Under the pieces are notes generated by a model that saw only the letters and a program-made list of their open reading frames with translations, was not told where the DNA came from and ran no database searches. From Lentisphaerota bacterium (GTDB lineage Bacteria > Verrucomicrobiota > Lentisphaeria > Oligosphaerales > Oligosphaeraceae), in assembly GCA_012800565.1 (NCBI GenBank), contig JAAZIZ010000442.1:1-7627 (forward strand): a stretch of 7,627 bases of DNA, in the 5' to 3' direction. Below are positions 1-6,287 of this stretch, piece by piece (position 1 is the first letter of the stretch; the number at the start of each line of letters is the position of its first letter). The position numbers and the translations under genes were made by a program.

Positions 1-697
1 GAAAATGATCCCCTGTCTCTGGGGCTTCCTGCTGCCGATGGAAAAGAGTGAAGTCAGTACCCCGTTCGCTATGCAGGATTTCCGGGTCGCCGGCGGCAGC
101 TTCCAGGAAATGCCGGTACGTGCGGCGGCAGTGATCGACCGGAAGCAGAATAACCGGGTAGTGCTGCGCTTCTTGAACCTGCCCCAGGAAATGTGGGGCG
201 GCGTGGAGGCTGTTCCGGCAGTCTTCCAGGCTGCTGACCAGCCGGTAATCCTCTGCCGGGTGACTGGTTTTTTCAGCAATTACGCCCGCTCAATGATCCT
301 GGCGCTGTTCCAGATCGCTTTCCTGGCCGCCCTGGGCTGTGCAGTCGGTTCGGCATTCTCCACCCCGGTGGCGGCTTTTGCGGCCATCTCCTATCTGGTT
401 ATCGGCATGAGCGTCCAGGCGGCACTCGGTGCGCCTTTACGCAACGAAGATGGCAGCTACAAATATAAGAACCTGATGGAGAAGTCAGTGCATAAGTTTG
501 CCCAGGTGATCAGAGTCCTGGTGGTTTCAGTCGATGACCTGGATGCCACTTCTGATCTGGCCAAAGGCAACCTGGTCGAGTATAGCCGCATCGGCAAAGC
601 TTTCCTGAACCTGATCGTGATCCGTACCGGACTAATCGCCGGACTGGGAATCTGGATTTTAACCAAACGCGAGCTCGGTACGGTAATCAAACGCTGA
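1..697 (+). CDS. ABC-2 type permease-like membrane protein, C-terminal part (5' end outside window)
   Basis: The reading frame is open to the left edge, so the 5' end is missing; the ATG at position 5 is probably internal. Numbered from that Met, residues 1-95 are mostly soluble. Two hydrophobic helices follow (about 97-117 and 120-140), then a polar loop (about 143-197), a last helix (about 200-219) and a short tail ending in KRELGTVIKR. Paired helices, a long loop, a final helix and a basic tail with an 'REL' motif resemble the C-terminal half of ABC-2 family permeases, which form the membrane channel of ABC exporters. No ATPase gene is visible; it would be expected upstream. The stop is 13 nt before the next gene, so the two are probably co-transcribed. 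The frame is well supported; the family call is inference from topology and could be wrong. Confidence 0.6.
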   Translation, partial: KMIPCLWGFLLPMEKSEVSTPFAMQDFRVAGGSFQEMPVRAAAVIDRKQNNRVVLRFLNLPQEMWGGVEAVPAVFQAADQPVILCRVTGFFSNYARSMILALFQIAFLAALGCAVGSAFSTPVAAFAAISYLVIGMSVQAALGAPLRNEDGSYKYKNLMEKSVHKFAQVIRVLVVSVDDLDATSDLAKGNLVEYSRIGKAFLNLIVIRTGLIAGLGIWILTKRELGTVIKR

Positions 698-698
698 T

Positions 699-702
699 AG
701 GA
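699..702 (+). promoter_or_regulatory. Ribosome binding site of the TPR-like gene
   Basis: AGGA lies 8 nt before the ATG at 711, in the short gap after the permease-like stop codon. It supports 711 as the start. Confidence 0.6.
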
Positions 703-710
703 AATACAGT

Positions 711-2318
711 ATGAAGAAGCGTTATTGGCCCATTTTTATTATCGTCCTGGCCATGGTGGCCATGCTTGGACTGCTGTCATTCATTCAGGGACGGATGAAT
801 GCCATTCGGGTCGAGAACCATCTGACCGACGTGGACCCCCTGGAAAACGCCCCGCCGCTGGTGGCTTTCACCAGCGTTGCTTTGGGCGGCTTCCGCGGCC
901 TGCTGGGGGATTGGCTCTGGCTGCGTTCCAGCAAGATGCAGGACGAAGGTAAGTATTTCGAGATGGTGCAGCTGGCTAACTGGATTGTCAAACTGCAGCC
1001 GCGCTTCACCGGTTCACATGCATTCCTGGCCTGGAATATGGCCTACAACGTCTCGGTGACTTTCACCAACTTTGAGGACCGCTGGCGCTGGGTTAAGCGC
1101 GGCATTGAGCTGATCCGGGATGAAGCCCTCGAATTCAATCCCGGTGATCCGGAGCTGTTCCGGCAGCTGGGCTGGATTTACCAGCATAAGATGGGAAAAG
1201 ACCTTGATGACGCAAACCGCTACTACAAGACCGAATTCGCCAAAGAGATGATCCGGCTCTTCGGCGATTATTATGGCCAGTGGGAAATAATTCAGAAAGC
1301 GCCTCTGGAAGAGAATAAACTCAAGGCGGTGCTGGAAAATAAGCCTGATTTCTGGAATATCCTGGCTGCCAACGGATACAAGAATTTCTTGGAGTTCGAG
1401 CAGGAGTTCCGGCATCTGGCAGTCATCCCCGAGAAAGTTGCCGGGCAACTGGAGGAAGCCGGCATCAAGGAGACGGTGGAACTCTGCCTGCGCCATCGCT
1501 GGATGGTCAACAAATATCGCCTTGAGCCGAAATGGCTGCTGAAGCTCAATAAACGCTACGGCAATCTGGAATGGCGCCTGCCCGAAGCGCACGCTATCTA
1601 TTGGGCCGAGCGCGGCAAGGAGAAATGGCACTCCGCTATCGATACTTTCAAGCGATTGAGCTGCGACAGGATGATTTTCCAGTCCCTGAATAACGCATTC
1701 CAGATGGGACGCCTGGTCTATCTGAAAGATATCGAACACCTGGAAATGACCCCGAACATCAGCCTGGTGGATGCTGTTGACAAAGCTTACCGGGATGTGC
1801 AGGAATATTACGAGGAGAGTCATGTCGAAGGCGCGTATGTGAACTTTCTGGTTGATGCAGTGGTCTGCCTGTACAAGTTCGGAGAAAAGAGCAAAGCCAA
1901 AGAATATATCGACAAAGGGCGGGCCATGAATCCCGGGCGCTTCAAGCTGAATCTGGAGGAGTTTGTGCTCCATGAACTGGCCGAAGATATGGAAGCGGCA
2001 TCCTATCAGCACGCCCAAGGCACAGTGCAGGGATATCTGCTCCAGGCATATTACCAGCTGGCTATTGATGAACAGGAAACTGCCGAAAGCTATGTGGTTA
2101 TTGCCAAACAACTCTACGACCACTACCAGCGCTTCGTCGAAGGTACCGAAAAAAGACGCGGACTGCCGCCTTGGGAGCAGATGCAGAAGACCAGCCTGAT
2201 GATCGCCAAACAGCGTTTCCCTGAACCGTTGGCCCGGAGGCTGGAAGAGCTCCTACCCCGTTCCAACGAGAAATTCATCCCCGCAGCCGGGGAGATTGAG
2301 GCACCGGTGGTGAAGTGA
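711..2318 (+). CDS. Membrane-anchored TPR-like protein of unknown function
   Basis: This is a 535-residue protein. An N-terminal signal-anchor (basic MKKR, hydrophobic helix about 6-25) suggests the rest lies outside the cytoplasmic membrane. Residues 55-115 form a striking block rich in Trp, Leu and Gly (GGFRGLLGDWLWLRSSKMQ, then a helix with FEMVQLANWIV and LAWNMAYNV). TPR-like helical pairs follow: about 83-115 and 125-165 (ELIRDEALEFNPGDPELF, then LGWIYQHKMG). Another pair lies about 380-425, where GEKSKAKEYIDKGRAMNPG has the usual spacing of a TPR. The final 100 residues are helical and charged. From memory, large proteins with this N-terminal block occur in the PVC group as uncharacterised genes; I cannot verify this here. 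The position just after a permease-like gene suggests a role with that transporter, perhaps as a scaffold, but this is inference. The start is supported by an AGGA site. The long antisense frames under this gene are shadows. Confidence 0.85.
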   Translation: MKKRYWPIFIIVLAMVAMLGLLSFIQGRMNAIRVENHLTDVDPLENAPPLVAFTSVALGGFRGLLGDWLWLRSSKMQDEGKYFEMVQLANWIVKLQPRFTGSHAFLAWNMAYNVSVTFTNFEDRWRWVKRGIELIRDEALEFNPGDPELFRQLGWIYQHKMGKDLDDANRYYKTEFAKEMIRLFGDYYGQWEIIQKAPLEENKLKAVLENKPDFWNILAANGYKNFLEFEQEFRHLAVIPEKVAGQLEEAGIKETVELCLRHRWMVNKYRLEPKWLLKLNKRYGNLEWRLPEAHAIYWAERGKEKWHSAIDTFKRLSCDRMIFQSLNNAFQMGRLVYLKDIEHLEMTPNISLVDAVDKAYRDVQEYYEESHVEGAYVNFLVDAVVCLYKFGEKSKAKEYIDKGRAMNPGRFKLNLEEFVLHELAEDMEAASYQHAQGTVQGYLLQAYYQLAIDEQETAESYVVIAKQLYDHYQRFVEGTEKRRGLPPWEQMQKTSLMIAKQRFPEPLARRLEELLPRSNEKFIPAAGEIEAPVVK

Positions 2319-2332
2319 TTCCCGGTTACGCC

Positions 2333-2348
2333 CTGCTGCCCGCAGCAG
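2333..2348 (+). other. Small GC-rich hairpin in the gap before the ExbB-like gene
   Basis: CTGCTG and CAGCAG form a perfect 6-bp stem with a CCCG loop, 15 nt after the TPR-like stop. Five Ts occur at 2360-2364, but they start 11 nt after the stem, too far for a normal intrinsic terminator. It may be an RNA processing or stability element, or chance in a CTG/CAG-rich genome. The rest of the 77-nt gap shows no convincing -35/-10 pair. Confidence 0.25.
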
Positions 2349-2395
2349 CAGCGCACAACTTTTTGCCTGTCTAAAACCCAGAATGCGGATGTAAA

Positions 2396-3163
2396 ATGAT
2401 TCCACTGCCAGCTATCGTAAAAGTGTTTGTTCCGGCTGTGCTCCCCTCGCCTGCAGAAGGGGCCGCAAGTCTCCGCTTGCTGGGCAGCAGCCAGGCCTTG
2501 CAGGAGTTCCTGAGCGAAGGCGGGCCACTGATGTTCGTAATCATCGCTTTCGGCTTCCTGGCCTTGCTGCTGTTTCTGGAGCGCTTGTTGCTCTTCCATC
2601 GGACCAAGGTCGACACCAATGAGCTGCTGCGCGGATTGATGAACCATTTGCGCAACGGCAATGTCCGGGAGGCAGTGGCTAATTGCGACAACAAAACCGG
2701 CCCGGTCGGAGAGGTCATTCGCACTGCCATCGAACGCTGGGATGAGGGCGAGGCCAAAATCCGTTATGCGGTGGACGAGTCCATCCGCCTGATCATCGGC
2801 CGGCTGGAACGCAATATGAAACTGCTGGCCTGCATTGCCAATATCGCGCCAGTGCTGGGGCTGCTGGGCACGCTGTTCAAAATGATGGGCATTTTTGAGA
2901 AGATCAAGGCCGCGGGCGGGCAGTTTATTTCCATTCCCGATCTGAGCGGGTATATCCGCGGCACTCTCTACTGCACCGCCGCCGGCCTGGTGGTGGCAGC
3001 GCTGGCATACTTGTGCTATTTCATCCTGCTGGAAAAAATCAATTGGATCATCCAGGAGATGCACAAGGCCGCTTCCGAGATCGTGTTCTTTCTGAGCAGT
3101 AACCGGGCCAGCCGGAGCCTGCCCGGGGCCGAAGACACGGTGGATATCCCAACCGAAAACTGA
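2396..3163 (+). CDS. ExbB/TolQ/MotA-family stator-like protein lacking the usual third-helix Glu
   Basis: This 255-residue protein has the ExbB/TolQ layout: an N-terminal stretch of about 43 residues, helix 1 (about 44-64, ending in LERLLLFHR), a cytoplasmic loop (65-140), helix 2 (about 143-165) and helix 3 (about 186-212). Helix 2 carries the family signature APVLGLLGT, with Thr159 matching ExbB Thr148. Helix 3 reads GYIRGTLYCTAAGLVVAALA; Thr194 matches ExbB Thr181. The Glu that precedes this Thr by five residues in ExbB (Glu176) is Gly189 here, and the usual 'IP' after VA is Ala-Leu (Leu203). ExbB with ExbD normally uses the proton gradient to energise TonB; the changes make ordinary proton coupling doubtful. 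The start follows an in-frame stop at 2372 and has only a weak GGAT upstream; the Met at residue 46 would cut into helix 1, so 2396 is preferred. Six nt separate it from the ExbD-like gene. Confidence 0.88.
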   Translation: MIPLPAIVKVFVPAVLPSPAEGAASLRLLGSSQALQEFLSEGGPLMFVIIAFGFLALLLFLERLLLFHRTKVDTNELLRGLMNHLRNGNVREAVANCDNKTGPVGEVIRTAIERWDEGEAKIRYAVDESIRLIIGRLERNMKLLACIANIAPVLGLLGTLFKMMGIFEKIKAAGGQFISIPDLSGYIRGTLYCTAAGLVVAALAYLCYFILLEKINWIIQEMHKAASEIVFFLSSNRASRSLPGAEDTVDIPTEN

Positions 3164-3169
3164 TGCACT

Positions 3170-3658
3170 ATGCAGCAACAGACTACCAGCCTGAATAAGA
3201 TACCCGGCATTTTCCCCGCATTGGTGGGATTGCTGAATCTGTTTTTTATCCTGCTGATTATGATTATGATCAGCAACAGTCTGGTATTCTGGTCCGGCAT
3301 CAAGGTCGAGACTTCCTTATCACTGCCCACGCTCACCTGCCTGGACCTGGAGGCGGCCGATAAATACATCCTGACCATTGTGTCAGCGGACGAGCTGTTC
3401 TTCAATGACAAGCGTCTGCAGCTGGAGGACCTCAATAATGCTTTTTCCAGCTTGCTGAGCAGCAGCGGTGGACGGGAGAATACACTCGACCGGCAAAAGC
3501 CCATGATTATCGTCTGGGCCGACAAGAGAGTCACCTATGAGACCATCGCCCAGGTGGTGGATATCGCCCGCCGCAACAGCTTGAATATATACTTGGCCGC
3601 TAACAGCCCCGGCAAGGATATCAGCCAGCAGTTTTCACCGCGAGGCACTCCACCATGA
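3170..3658 (+). CDS. ExbD/TolR-like protein with Asn in place of the transmembrane Asp
   Basis: This 162-residue protein has the ExbD/TolR plan: a short cytoplasmic N-terminus, one helix (about 14-36) and a C-terminal domain outside the membrane. The helix reads LLNLFFILLIMIMIS and aligns without gaps to the family consensus LIDVVFLLLIFFMVT. The essential Asp (Asp25 in ExbD, Asp23 in TolR) is therefore Asn23 here, codon AAT at 3236-3238. The outer domain matches ExbD: a strand (KYILTIVSADELFFND), a helix (LEDLNNAFSSLL), a strand (MIIVWADKRVTYETI) and a final helix and strand (VVDIARRNSLNIYLAAN). It starts 6 nt after the ExbB-like stop with no clear ribosome binding site, so it is probably translated by coupling. 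Its stop overlaps the next start by 4 nt (ATGA). The fold is a confident call; function with Asn in place of Asp is open. Confidence 0.88.
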   Translation: MQQQTTSLNKIPGIFPALVGLLNLFFILLIMIMISNSLVFWSGIKVETSLSLPTLTCLDLEAADKYILTIVSADELFFNDKRLQLEDLNNAFSSLLSSSGGRENTLDRQKPMIIVWADKRVTYETIAQVVDIARRNSLNIYLAANSPGKDISQQFSPRGTPP

Positions 3659-4566
3659 ACCCCCGGCCCCGGTCAGCGAAAATATCGTTCCTGGAGCGGG
3701 GCTGGTGCCGTTTCCTGCTGGCATTCGTCCTGATCAGCCTGTTACATCTGCCCCTTTATTTCCTGGAGTTGCCGGTACAGACCAGTCCCCCGCCACCCGA
3801 CCGCAGGGAATTCCTGCCTGTGGTCAACCTCAGCTTGGCAGCTCCAAGTCCAGCTGCCGGTAAAACCGTGCTTTTCCTGAATGAACTGGAACGCTGGGCT
3901 CGGATTGCCGACCCCAGGTTGTCGGTGCTGCCCAATTTGCGGACTGGATTTTCTAAATATGCCTTTCCGCCGACTGAATATCCGCCACCGGATTTGCCGC
4001 AGTGGACGCTGCCTTTCGAGTTCTGGCCAAAACATGATGCACCTGGACGCGATCCGGACATCCGTGGTCTGCCGCTGGCAGAATTGATCTGGCAGGAGTG
4101 GAACCGCCATACCAGCATCGTCCTGCCGCCAAAGCCGGCCATGGTGTCGCCTGTTGGTGCATTCTGGACCGTAGTCGGGGTGGGGCCATTGCGGGAGACG
4201 CCCAAGCTGCAGCCGGAGAACTGGTATGAAGACCCGGTGTATCAGGCCGAGCAGGCGCTGTTGCAGCGTTCGACTATACTGGAAGTAGGGGTGCTTCCGC
4301 ATCCTGAAGGGCAGTGGCAGAGCCCCGCTCCCCGCCCCCTGCCGCGAGTACAGGTTTGCCAGTCCAGTGGCAGCCGCAAACTTGATGCCTTGGCCATGCA
4401 GGCGGTCCAGGCGTTCATTCAACAGCAGCGCCGGGAGAATCCCATCGCCAGCAGAAAAGCCGACGCGGGGCAGAACTGGCTGCTGAAAATAGACTGGCGC
4501 TTTCCCCCTGCCCAGGCAGTGCCAGAAGCAACGGGGAAGCAGAGCAGCCCCAGGAAACCCGAATAA
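3655..4566 (+). CDS. TonB-like energy-transducer protein, divergent
   Basis: This is a 303-residue protein. A basic N-terminus (1-18) is followed by a single helix (about 19-38) that includes S28 and H31; TonB proteins also carry a Ser and a functionally important His in this helix, with slightly different spacing. Next comes a Pro-rich start of the outer region (TSPPPPDRREF, 43-53) and a linker rich in Pro and Trp (about 55-205). The C-terminal 100 residues resemble the TonB C-terminal domain: a strand (ILEVGVLPHPEGQ, 208-220), a strand and turn (RVQVCQSSGS, 231-240), a helix (RKLDALAMQAVQAF, 241-254) and a last strand (NWLLKIDWRFP, 274-284). 'V..SSGS..LD..AMQAV' is the best match to family consensus. 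TonB links inner-membrane stators to outer-membrane transporters. The ATGA overlap with the ExbD-like gene supports a joint complex. GAGG at 3642-3645 is a plausible ribosome binding site. Overall similarity is low, so the call is moderate. Confidence 0.75.
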   Translation: MNPRPRSAKISFLERGWCRFLLAFVLISLLHLPLYFLELPVQTSPPPPDRREFLPVVNLSLAAPSPAAGKTVLFLNELERWARIADPRLSVLPNLRTGFSKYAFPPTEYPPPDLPQWTLPFEFWPKHDAPGRDPDIRGLPLAELIWQEWNRHTSIVLPPKPAMVSPVGAFWTVVGVGPLRETPKLQPENWYEDPVYQAEQALLQRSTILEVGVLPHPEGQWQSPAPRPLPRVQVCQSSGSRKLDALAMQAVQAFIQQQRRENPIASRKADAGQNWLLKIDWRFPPAQAVPEATGKQSSPRKPE

Positions 4567-4578
4567 CCTTGAGCAGAT

Positions 4579-4830
4579 ATGAGTTTTATGGTCAATATCG
4601 CAAACGGAATGCTGATCTACACCTTGGTGCTGATCAGCATTCTGGCGCTGCTGTACATCCTTGAGCGTTTCCGGCAGAACAACCGCGAGTGGGAACTCTC
4701 ACGCTCACAACTGATGGTGTGCAAAAAATGCGGGCGGGTCTTTTTGATCAAGCGCCAGGAACGCAGCCGGCAATGCCCGGAGTGCGGCAATATTGCCAGC
4801 CGTTTCCGGATTCCGCGTACAGGGGTGTAA
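4579..4830 (+). CDS. Small single-helix membrane protein with a zinc ribbon
   Basis: This 83-residue protein has a hydrophobic helix at about 11-28 followed by a basic, polar stretch (ERFRQNNREWELSRSQ), which by the positive-inside rule places the C-terminus in the cytoplasm. The tail holds two Cys pairs, CKKC (48 and 51) and CPEC (66 and 69), spaced as in a rubredoxin-like zinc ribbon. The predicted role is metal binding with contact to protein or nucleic acid; no specific function is recognised. It begins 12 nt after the TonB-like stop and ends 4 nt before rsmD, so it belongs to the same run. The start may be Met1 (4579) or Met4 (4588); only a weak GAG precedes the first. Confidence 0.75.
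   Translation: MSFMVNIANGMLIYTLVLISILALLYILERFRQNNREWELSRSQLMVCKKCGRVFLIKRQERSRQCPECGNIASRFRIPRTGV
4821..4825 (+). promoter_or_regulatory. Ribosome binding site that fixes the rsmD start
   Basis: AGGGG lies 9 nt before the ATG at 4835, within the last codons of the zinc-ribbon gene. It favours 4835 over the in-frame ATG at 4793, which overlaps the zinc-ribbon gene and would add 14 residues unlike any RsmD N-terminus. Confidence 0.65.
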
Positions 4831-4834
4831 GGCC

Positions 4835-5425
4835 ATGCGTATCATCAGCGGCAAGGCCCGCAGCATCCGGCTCCAGGCACCACCCGGCAGCGGACTGAGA
4901 CCGACTGAAGACCGGGTCAAAGAGGCCCTGTTCGCAATTTTAGGCGATCTCAGAGACAAAAACGTCCTGGACCTCTTCGCCGGCAGCGGCGCCCTGGGCT
5001 TGGAGGCATTGAGCCGTGGCGCCGGAACCGTATTCATGCTGGAAAAAAATCCCGCCCATGTGCTTTGCATGGAGAAAAATCTGGCCGCAGTGCGGAAAGC
5101 TATCGGACCGGATTGCGGACAAGTGAAAATCGTGACTGCCGATGCCCAGCACACCAGCCGGGTGCTGTCGGATTGGTCGGGGAAATTCGCCGTAATTCTG
5201 GCGGACCCGCCCTACAATCCGCCGCCCGGTGCCTTCGGCGGAGCAGCCTTGCTGCAGCAGCCGGAATTCGCCGCCTGGGCCGGCACAGATTGTCTGCTGG
5301 TCCTGGAGCATCAGTACGGCGAAGAATTGCCCCTGTTCCCGCATTCACCTTGGCACTTGCTGCGTCAGAAACGCTTCGGCATCAGAGCGCTGTCTTTTCT
5401 GAGCCAGAAGAATGAACCCAGCTGA
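4835..5425 (+). CDS. rsmD: 16S rRNA (guanine(966)-N(2))-methyltransferase RsmD
   Basis: RsmD transfers a methyl group from S-adenosylmethionine to N2 of guanine 966 in 16S rRNA of the small ribosomal subunit. The 196-residue product has the typical family length. It begins MRIISGKARSIRLQAPPG, the standard RsmD N-terminus. Next come the family motif RPTEDRVKEALF (22-33), the SAM-binding motif I VLDLFAGSGALGLEALSRG (44-62) with the acidic end of the second strand at E70, and the catalytic DPPYN (124-128). The product ends QKRFGIRALSFLSQ near the C-terminus, also typical. The start at 4835 is chosen over 4793 because of this N-terminus and a good AGGGG site. The last 44 nt overlap, tail to tail, the alpha/beta hydrolase gene on the other strand. 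As a housekeeping gene at the end of the + strand run, it says little about the upstream module. Confidence 0.95.
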   Translation: MRIISGKARSIRLQAPPGSGLRPTEDRVKEALFAILGDLRDKNVLDLFAGSGALGLEALSRGAGTVFMLEKNPAHVLCMEKNLAAVRKAIGPDCGQVKIVTADAQHTSRVLSDWSGKFAVILADPPYNPPPGAFGGAALLQQPEFAAWAGTDCLLVLEHQYGEELPLFPHSPWHLLRQKRFGIRALSFLSQKNEPS

Positions 5426-6284
5426 ACAGCTCGGTTGAGCCCGGGGGCTTGCTCCAGTCAATCAGCAGACTGCTCTCCCCGCAGGGCAGAAGCACCTTGC
5501 TGCCGGACAGAAAATCATCCGGGCAGGCGCGGTTCGGGGTTGCCAGCAGAGCAGGCAGCATAGCCAGAAAAGCCTCTTTTTTACTGATTGCCGGCGCCAG
5601 ACTGTGCCCGCCCCCGGCATAATATTTGATAGTATAAATCTTGTGCAGGCTCTGCAGGCGTTTTTCCAGGCGTCCGGCGTGCTGTTCGCAGTTGACATTT
5701 TCATCTGCGGTGCCGTGTTCCAGGAAGAGCGGGCATTTGAGCATTTCCGCATGTTCGCAGACATCCCTGGCGGACAGTTCTGCCGGGCTGAAGCAGCGCC
5801 CGCAGAGGTCGATTTTAGGCTGGTCCAGGCTGGTCATGCCGCTGGAAGAATATACTGCGGTGAAAGTATTCGGTGCGAAGATAGCACTGAGCAGCGCGAT
5901 ATGCCCGCCCTGACTGCCGCCGTAATGGAAAATGCGGCTACGGTTCAGCTGCGGGTACAAGGGCAGAATCTGGCGCAGGCTGTTCAGCACATCGAATACT
6001 TGCAGGAAGCTCCCGTCATAAGGGACATCATAGCCTACCCCGGTCACGGGATCGAAATCCAGGCCGCTCTGGCGATATTCGCTGGCGAGGCAGAGCAGAC
6101 CATGCTGCTCCACCACCTCAGACATGAAATCCAGGTAGCGCAGGCGGCTCCAGCCCCAGCCGTGCGTGAAAAGCATCACCCCGGTGGACGGCCGGATGGT
6201 TTCCGGAGCAATCACCAAGGTCGTGATGGGCTTGGGATAATTCCTGGTGTTGACGCTGGGCAGGACGATTTCGTAACGGAGCAT
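5382..6284 (-). CDS. Alpha/beta hydrolase (serine esterase/peptidase-like)
   Basis: This 300-residue protein has an alpha/beta-hydrolase core. A strand leads into the oxyanion-hole motif GVMLFTHGWGW (35-45). The nucleophile elbow is YGGSQGGH (121-128) with Ser124, the acid is probably Asp194 in EHGTADENV, and the base is His227 in YAGGGHSLA. This complete Ser-Asp-His triad predicts an active cytoplasmic hydrolase; no signal peptide is seen. The substrate is unknown; the layout resembles prolyl-oligopeptidase-type and acyl-esterase relatives. About 70 residues (228-300) follow the catalytic His, longer than the single closing helix many family members have, with a Cys- and Ser-containing tail of no recognised type. 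It starts 3 nt after the aldo/keto reductase stop with a strong AAAGGA site, so the two are coupled. Its 3' end overlaps rsmD by 44 nt in convergent orientation. Confidence 0.88.
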   Translation of the reverse strand: MLRYEIVLPSVNTRNYPKPITTLVIAPETIRPSTGVMLFTHGWGWSRLRYLDFMSEVVEQHGLLCLASEYRQSGLDFDPVTGVGYDVPYDGSFLQVFDVLNSLRQILPLYPQLNRSRIFHYGGSQGGHIALLSAIFAPNTFTAVYSSSGMTSLDQPKIDLCGRCFSPAELSARDVCEHAEMLKCPLFLEHGTADENVNCEQHAGRLEKRLQSLHKIYTIKYYAGGGHSLAPAISKKEAFLAMLPALLATPNRACPDDFLSGSKVLLPCGESSLLIDWSKPPGSTELFSWVHSSGSEKTAL

Positions 6285-6287
6285 AAG

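Noticed and set aside
2360..2392. Possible promoter in the 77-nt gap before the ExbB-like gene (TTGCCT as a -35).
   Set aside because: No acceptable -10 sequence lies 16-18 nt downstream, so there is no support for a sigma-70-type promoter.
1014..3178. Two long antisense frames end to end (369 and 351 codons) under the TPR-like and ExbB-like genes.
   Set aside because: They look like an operon by length only. The + strand frames carry clear family motifs and ribosome binding sites, and the antisense products are Gln/His/Phe-rich without recognisable domains, as expected of shadow frames in GC-rich DNA.
4628..4639. Perfect 12-bp palindrome TGCTGATCAGCA, with related CTGATCAG/ATGATCAGCA strings in the ExbD-like and TonB-like genes.
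   Set aside because: Each instance encodes a Leu-Ile-Ser or Met-Ile-Ser in a membrane helix with favoured codons (CTG ATC AGC). The spacing is irregular and all lie inside genes, so an operator role is not supported.
4793..4834. Upstream ATG as the rsmD start.
   Set aside because: It would overlap the zinc-ribbon gene by 38 nt and add residues not seen in RsmD; the ATG at 4835 has AGGGG 9 nt upstream and gives the standard MRIISGK start.
5438..5455. GC-rich inverted repeat (AGCC, CGGG, GGCT) just beyond the rsmD stop as a terminator.
   Set aside because: The stem is only 4-5 bp, no T-run follows on either strand, and it lies inside the hydrolase coding region.
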